Source of the DNA: a virus
Length of the DNA stretch: 25,416 nt
Reading direction: 5' to 3' (one strand)
IMG/VR virus record: IMGVR_UViG_3300021961_005331
Coordinates: 1-25,416 of that record
Shown in pieces: positions 23,453 through 25,416 of this stretch. The notes below the pieces were generated by a model, which saw only the letters and a list, made by a program, of their open reading frames with translations, was not told the origin of the DNA and searched no databases. The position numbers and the translations under genes were made by a program. The first letter of the stretch is position 1. Every line of letters starts with the position of its first letter.

Positions 23453-24094
23453 TTAAGCTTCGTAACTATCTTTAGCTTTGTATTCATCAGTAGTAGGTCT
23501 ACCAAGACCACCAAAGTGATAAGTAAGTTCACCAGGAACTGCTCTAGTTGGTGAGGCTGCATCGTCAGAGGCGGCTGTTGAGCCATCATCAGCCTGAACA
23601 AAGTTTGATGCATCTCCAGCATTATTACCCTTTGTGCGACCTGGAACCATAGCTGTTGATGGTTTTGCTAAAACATCAAAAGAAGCAGAAGCATAAGCAC
23701 CAATCCTTCTTGTTGATACAACTTTATGAATAGTATCACGACCAACACCATCGTACTCGGCACCTGGAACAGTGAGTAGAGTTGTTGCATCGTTGTTAAT
23801 CTTTGAAGCACTATCACCAGCAGCTTTGAGGATGAAATTACGTTCACCTTCTTGAGCATTTGGGAAATAGGCCAAGCCACCTGTGCCACCTGAATTAGCT
23901 GTTGTTACTCCAGCATAATCACCAACTGTTCCATCATTAGCAACAATTTTGGAACCGTAATCACTGGAACCTATTGCAAGATTATTAAGGTTAAGAACCT
24001 GTGTCATTGGGCTATCGCCCAATGTTCCAGCCGCTAGAACTGTTCCGCCATTATTAACGGTAGAACCTGAACCCTTTGCTGTTGTTGAAGCCAT
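23453..24094 (-). CDS. Probable virion structural protein (Gly/Ala/Ser/Thr-rich)
   Basis: The 213-residue protein (MASTTAKGSGSTVNNGGTVL at the start) is very rich in Gly, Ala, Ser, Thr and Asp, with no Cys or Trp. It is predicted to be mostly beta and coil with no membrane segment or enzyme motif. GGAG lies 8 bases upstream of the ATG, and the gene has its own promoter-like element and a strong terminator, as expected for an abundant late protein. It is likely a capsid decoration, tail or head-fibre-type protein; the exact role is not recognised. Confidence 0.7.
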   Translation of the reverse strand: MASTTAKGSGSTVNNGGTVLAAGTLGDSPMTQVLNLNNLAIGSSDYGSKIVANDGTVGDYAGVTTANSGGTGGLAYFPNAQEGERNFILKAAGDSASKINNDATTLLTVPGAEYDGVGRDTIHKVVSTRRIGAYASASFDVLAKPSTAMVPGRTKGNNAGDASNFVQADDGSTAASDDAASPTRAVPGELTYHFGGLGRPTTDEYKAKDSYEA

Positions 24095-24140
24095 GTTTAT
24101 ATCTCCAAGTTTCTATCTAAACTAAATCCTATTTTTTCCT

Positions 24141-24170
24141 TTTTATTTATCCAAGTCCTATTTAATTATA
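24141..24170 (-). promoter_or_regulatory. Candidate late promoter before the virion-type gene
   Basis: On the minus strand TATAAT (24170-24165) is followed by TAAATAGG and, 12 bases on, by GATAAATA (about 24151-24144), which resembles the T4-like late -10 motif. No -35 hexamer is seen 17 bases upstream. The TATAAT overlaps the stop codon of the sigma-factor gene. It is the only wide gap before a structural-type gene, so it may be a -10-only promoter used by the sigma factor next to it. Confidence 0.4.
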
Positions 24171-24648
24171 CACATGAACCAAAACTCTTTTTGATTTTTC
24201 CAATAGCTTTATTGAGTTTCTTTCTTGTTGTCTCTCTATTTGAGTTTCTTTTCTTTGCCATTTCTTCGATTGTGAGATTGCTGATCTTGTCAATAATAAG
24301 AGACTTACTTTCTTCATCCTCTAGCTCGTCTAAAAGATCTATAAGCATACTGTCTGCACAATTGTTAGAAATATTATTATGCAGCTTTCTGTTAGACCTG
24401 GACTTGTTGATAAACTTGACTTCTTTAATACACTCAATAAAAACTCCGTTGTACAAATAAGTTGTAAACTTGGTATTCTTTTCTTCTTTAAAGTTGAGAA
24501 ATGCTTTCCACAGTGCATTCATTTGACATGTGTAAATAGAATCTGTGTCAAGCTGTTTTCTGAAGCTATTTGATGCCTTATTCATTATCCTGATTATATT
24601 TTTATCTTTGAGTGCTTGTTCAATTTTTGTGTCTATGCAATTTGTCAT
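24166..24648 (-). CDS. Small sigma-70-family-like factor (late sigma candidate)
   Basis: The 160-residue protein has a sigma region 2-like block (ALWKAFLNFKEEKNTKFTTY, about 45-64, with a following ECIKEVKF). A region 4-like helix-turn-helix follows at about 117-153 (ISNLTIEEMAKKRNSNRETT, then RKKLNKAIGKIKK). A clear region 1.1 or 3 is missing, so it is short, like phage late sigma factors and ECF-type factors. It is followed at once by a promoter-like element and the virion-type gene, fitting a role in late transcription. AAAGGAG lies 11 bases upstream of the ATG. Confidence 0.75.
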   Translation of the reverse strand: MTNCIDTKIEQALKDKNIIRIMNKASNSFRKQLDTDSIYTCQMNALWKAFLNFKEEKNTKFTTYLYNGVFIECIKEVKFINKSRSNRKLHNNISNNCADSMLIDLLDELEDEESKSLIIDKISNLTIEEMAKKRNSNRETTRKKLNKAIGKIKKSFGSCV

Positions 24649-24654
24649 ATTGTA

Positions 24655-25068
24655 TCAATCTCCTTTAGGTAAAATAACATCCTCAATGTTTTTTCTTACA
24701 TCTGTAAAGTTGAACATAGTTCCAACTCCAACAAAAAATCTGTATCTGCTACAAATTTTTAAAACTTCTACGCCCGGTATAGTATTCAGTTTTTCCTTGA
24801 TGATAGGCGTTATATCAAAATTAGTATGCCCCATCCAGCAGTCAAAATTAGATAGTATTGTCATTTCTTTTAGCAATTCCTCTGACATCGGAATTATATT
24901 CGCTGCACTTGGCAAGTCAATGTTTAATTCTGGATCTTCTTCTTCGTAATCCTCTATTTCGATGTTTTGGTTAAATATGTTCTGCATCACCGTCTTTAAC
25001 ATTGGACATGAAAGCTGTTTTTCCATTACATCTTCGTATTTTTGCCAACCAATTTTTGATTTACTCAT
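24655..25068 (-). CDS. Unknown protein
   Basis: The 137-residue protein (MSKSKIGWQKYEDVMEKQL at the start) has an acidic middle (about residues 38-50) and a C-terminal alpha/beta domain (ILSNFDCWMGHTNFDITP, then VGVGTMFNF). The ATG has AAGGAG 7 bases upstream. It lies 6 bases ahead of the sigma-factor gene. No family is recognised and no metal site or membrane segment is seen. Confidence 0.65.
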   Translation of the reverse strand: MSKSKIGWQKYEDVMEKQLSCPMLKTVMQNIFNQNIEIEDYEEEDPELNIDLPSAANIIPMSEELLKEMTILSNFDCWMGHTNFDITPIIKEKLNTIPGVEVLKICSRYRFFVGVGTMFNFTDVRKNIEDVILPKGD

Positions 25069-25079
25069 GTCTTAACTCC

Positions 25080-25416
25080 TTATAGTATGTCAGATGGGCT
25101 TATGCATGGTTTGCTCCTTTTTTGTTCCTTGGCTGTTTTATTTACGTATTTTTTACTTTGATTACCAATCATTATAAGAAACTTTAAAGCTTCTTCTTCA
25201 AGACCTTGTTTCATAAGACTTTTGTGAATAATTTCTACAGTTTCAGTGTAACCAGAGTCTTGCAGAATTACATTTAGGACATCTCCAAGTCTTATTATGT
25301 TTTCATCAGAATAGTCTTGTATGCCGACATCTATCTTTACAGAGTCATCTCCCTCTGCAATGTAGTATGTAATCGCTACATACGTTTGATCTTCGTAGTT
25401 CGACTGAGACTCGTCG
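25080..25416 (-). CDS. Unknown protein, C-terminal 111 residues (start beyond the window)
   Basis: An open frame runs from the window edge to TAA at 25082-25080. The next gene's AAGGAG site begins in this stop region. The product is acidic and helical, with a Tyr-rich first third (TYVAITYYIAEGDDS) and a C-terminal helical block (EIIHKSLMKQGLEEEALKFL) ending in a basic tail. The start lies to the right of base 25416, so domain content and function cannot be judged. Coding character and tight spacing make it real. Confidence 0.7.
   Translation of the reverse strand, partial: DESQSNYEDQTYVAITYYIAEGDDSVKIDVGIQDYSDENIIRLGDVLNVILQDSGYTETVEIIHKSLMKQGLEEEALKFLIMIGNQSKKYVNKTAKEQKRSKPCISPSDIL

Noticed and set aside
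1-25416. tRNA genes, CRISPR arrays, insertion sequences
   Set aside because: Gaps between genes are too short for tRNAs, and no repeated spacer array, transposase or terminal inverted repeats were seen.

Overview
The window looks like a piece of a large, lytic, tailed double-stranded DNA bacteriophage genome. Every gene I can support lies on the minus strand, so transcription runs from high to low coordinates. Genes are packed with 1-11 base gaps or short overlaps, usually preceded by AGGA/GGAG ribosome binding sites. The content is a phage DNA-replication, recombination and nucleotide-metabolism core, together with a virion-type protein, a sigma factor, a probable lysis cassette and host-interaction genes. 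The host cannot be named from the sequence. The base composition is AT-rich and the codon use is uniform. No integrase, repressor, transposase, tRNA or CRISPR array was seen, and there is no gene-free stretch above 300 bases.

In transcription order (right to left), 25416-24166 holds two unrecognised genes and a small sigma-70-like factor. A -10-like element follows, then a Gly/Ala/Ser/Thr-rich probable virion protein (24094-23453) that ends at a strong intrinsic terminator with a GCAA tetraloop. Beyond the terminator are a membrane-anchored PAS-domain protein, a holin-like protein and a papain-like cysteine peptidase (23387-21656). A group of small envelope proteins follows (21644-19617): a short possible virion protein, an exported protein with two cysteine clusters, two single-pass membrane proteins and a tail-anchored protein.

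The metabolic block (19586-15329) encodes a class II, B12-dependent ribonucleotide reductase, dUTPase, PhoH ATPase, a SAM methyltransferase and an FmdB-type zinc ribbon. After four small unknown genes comes the recombination/replication module (13770-7854). It encodes RecA/UvsX, endonuclease VII, a second Vsr/PD-(D/E)XK-like nuclease overlapping it by about 100 bases, a coiled-coil protein that could be a recombination mediator, a zinc-ribbon protein, DnaB helicase, a CHC2/TOPRIM primase and a dNMP kinase. A RecB/Cas4-like nuclease with a likely Fe-S cysteine set follows.

The left part (6814-1723) encodes a glycosyltransferase and a radical SAM/SPASM enzyme in an ATGA-coupled pair, a phage protein with two conserved end domains, a tandem pair of Ig/Fn3-like proteins, and a BspA-repeat/trypsin-like protease fusion. 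A sigma-70-like promoter then precedes a DNA polymerase III alpha N-terminal half (PHP plus palm, ending just after the third catalytic Asp). It is followed by an overlapping DnaQ-type exonuclease that runs off the window.

The points most worth a second look are the split polymerase, the radical SAM/glycosyltransferase pair, the PAS/holin/papain cassette behind a terminator, and the sigma factor placed directly before a virion gene.
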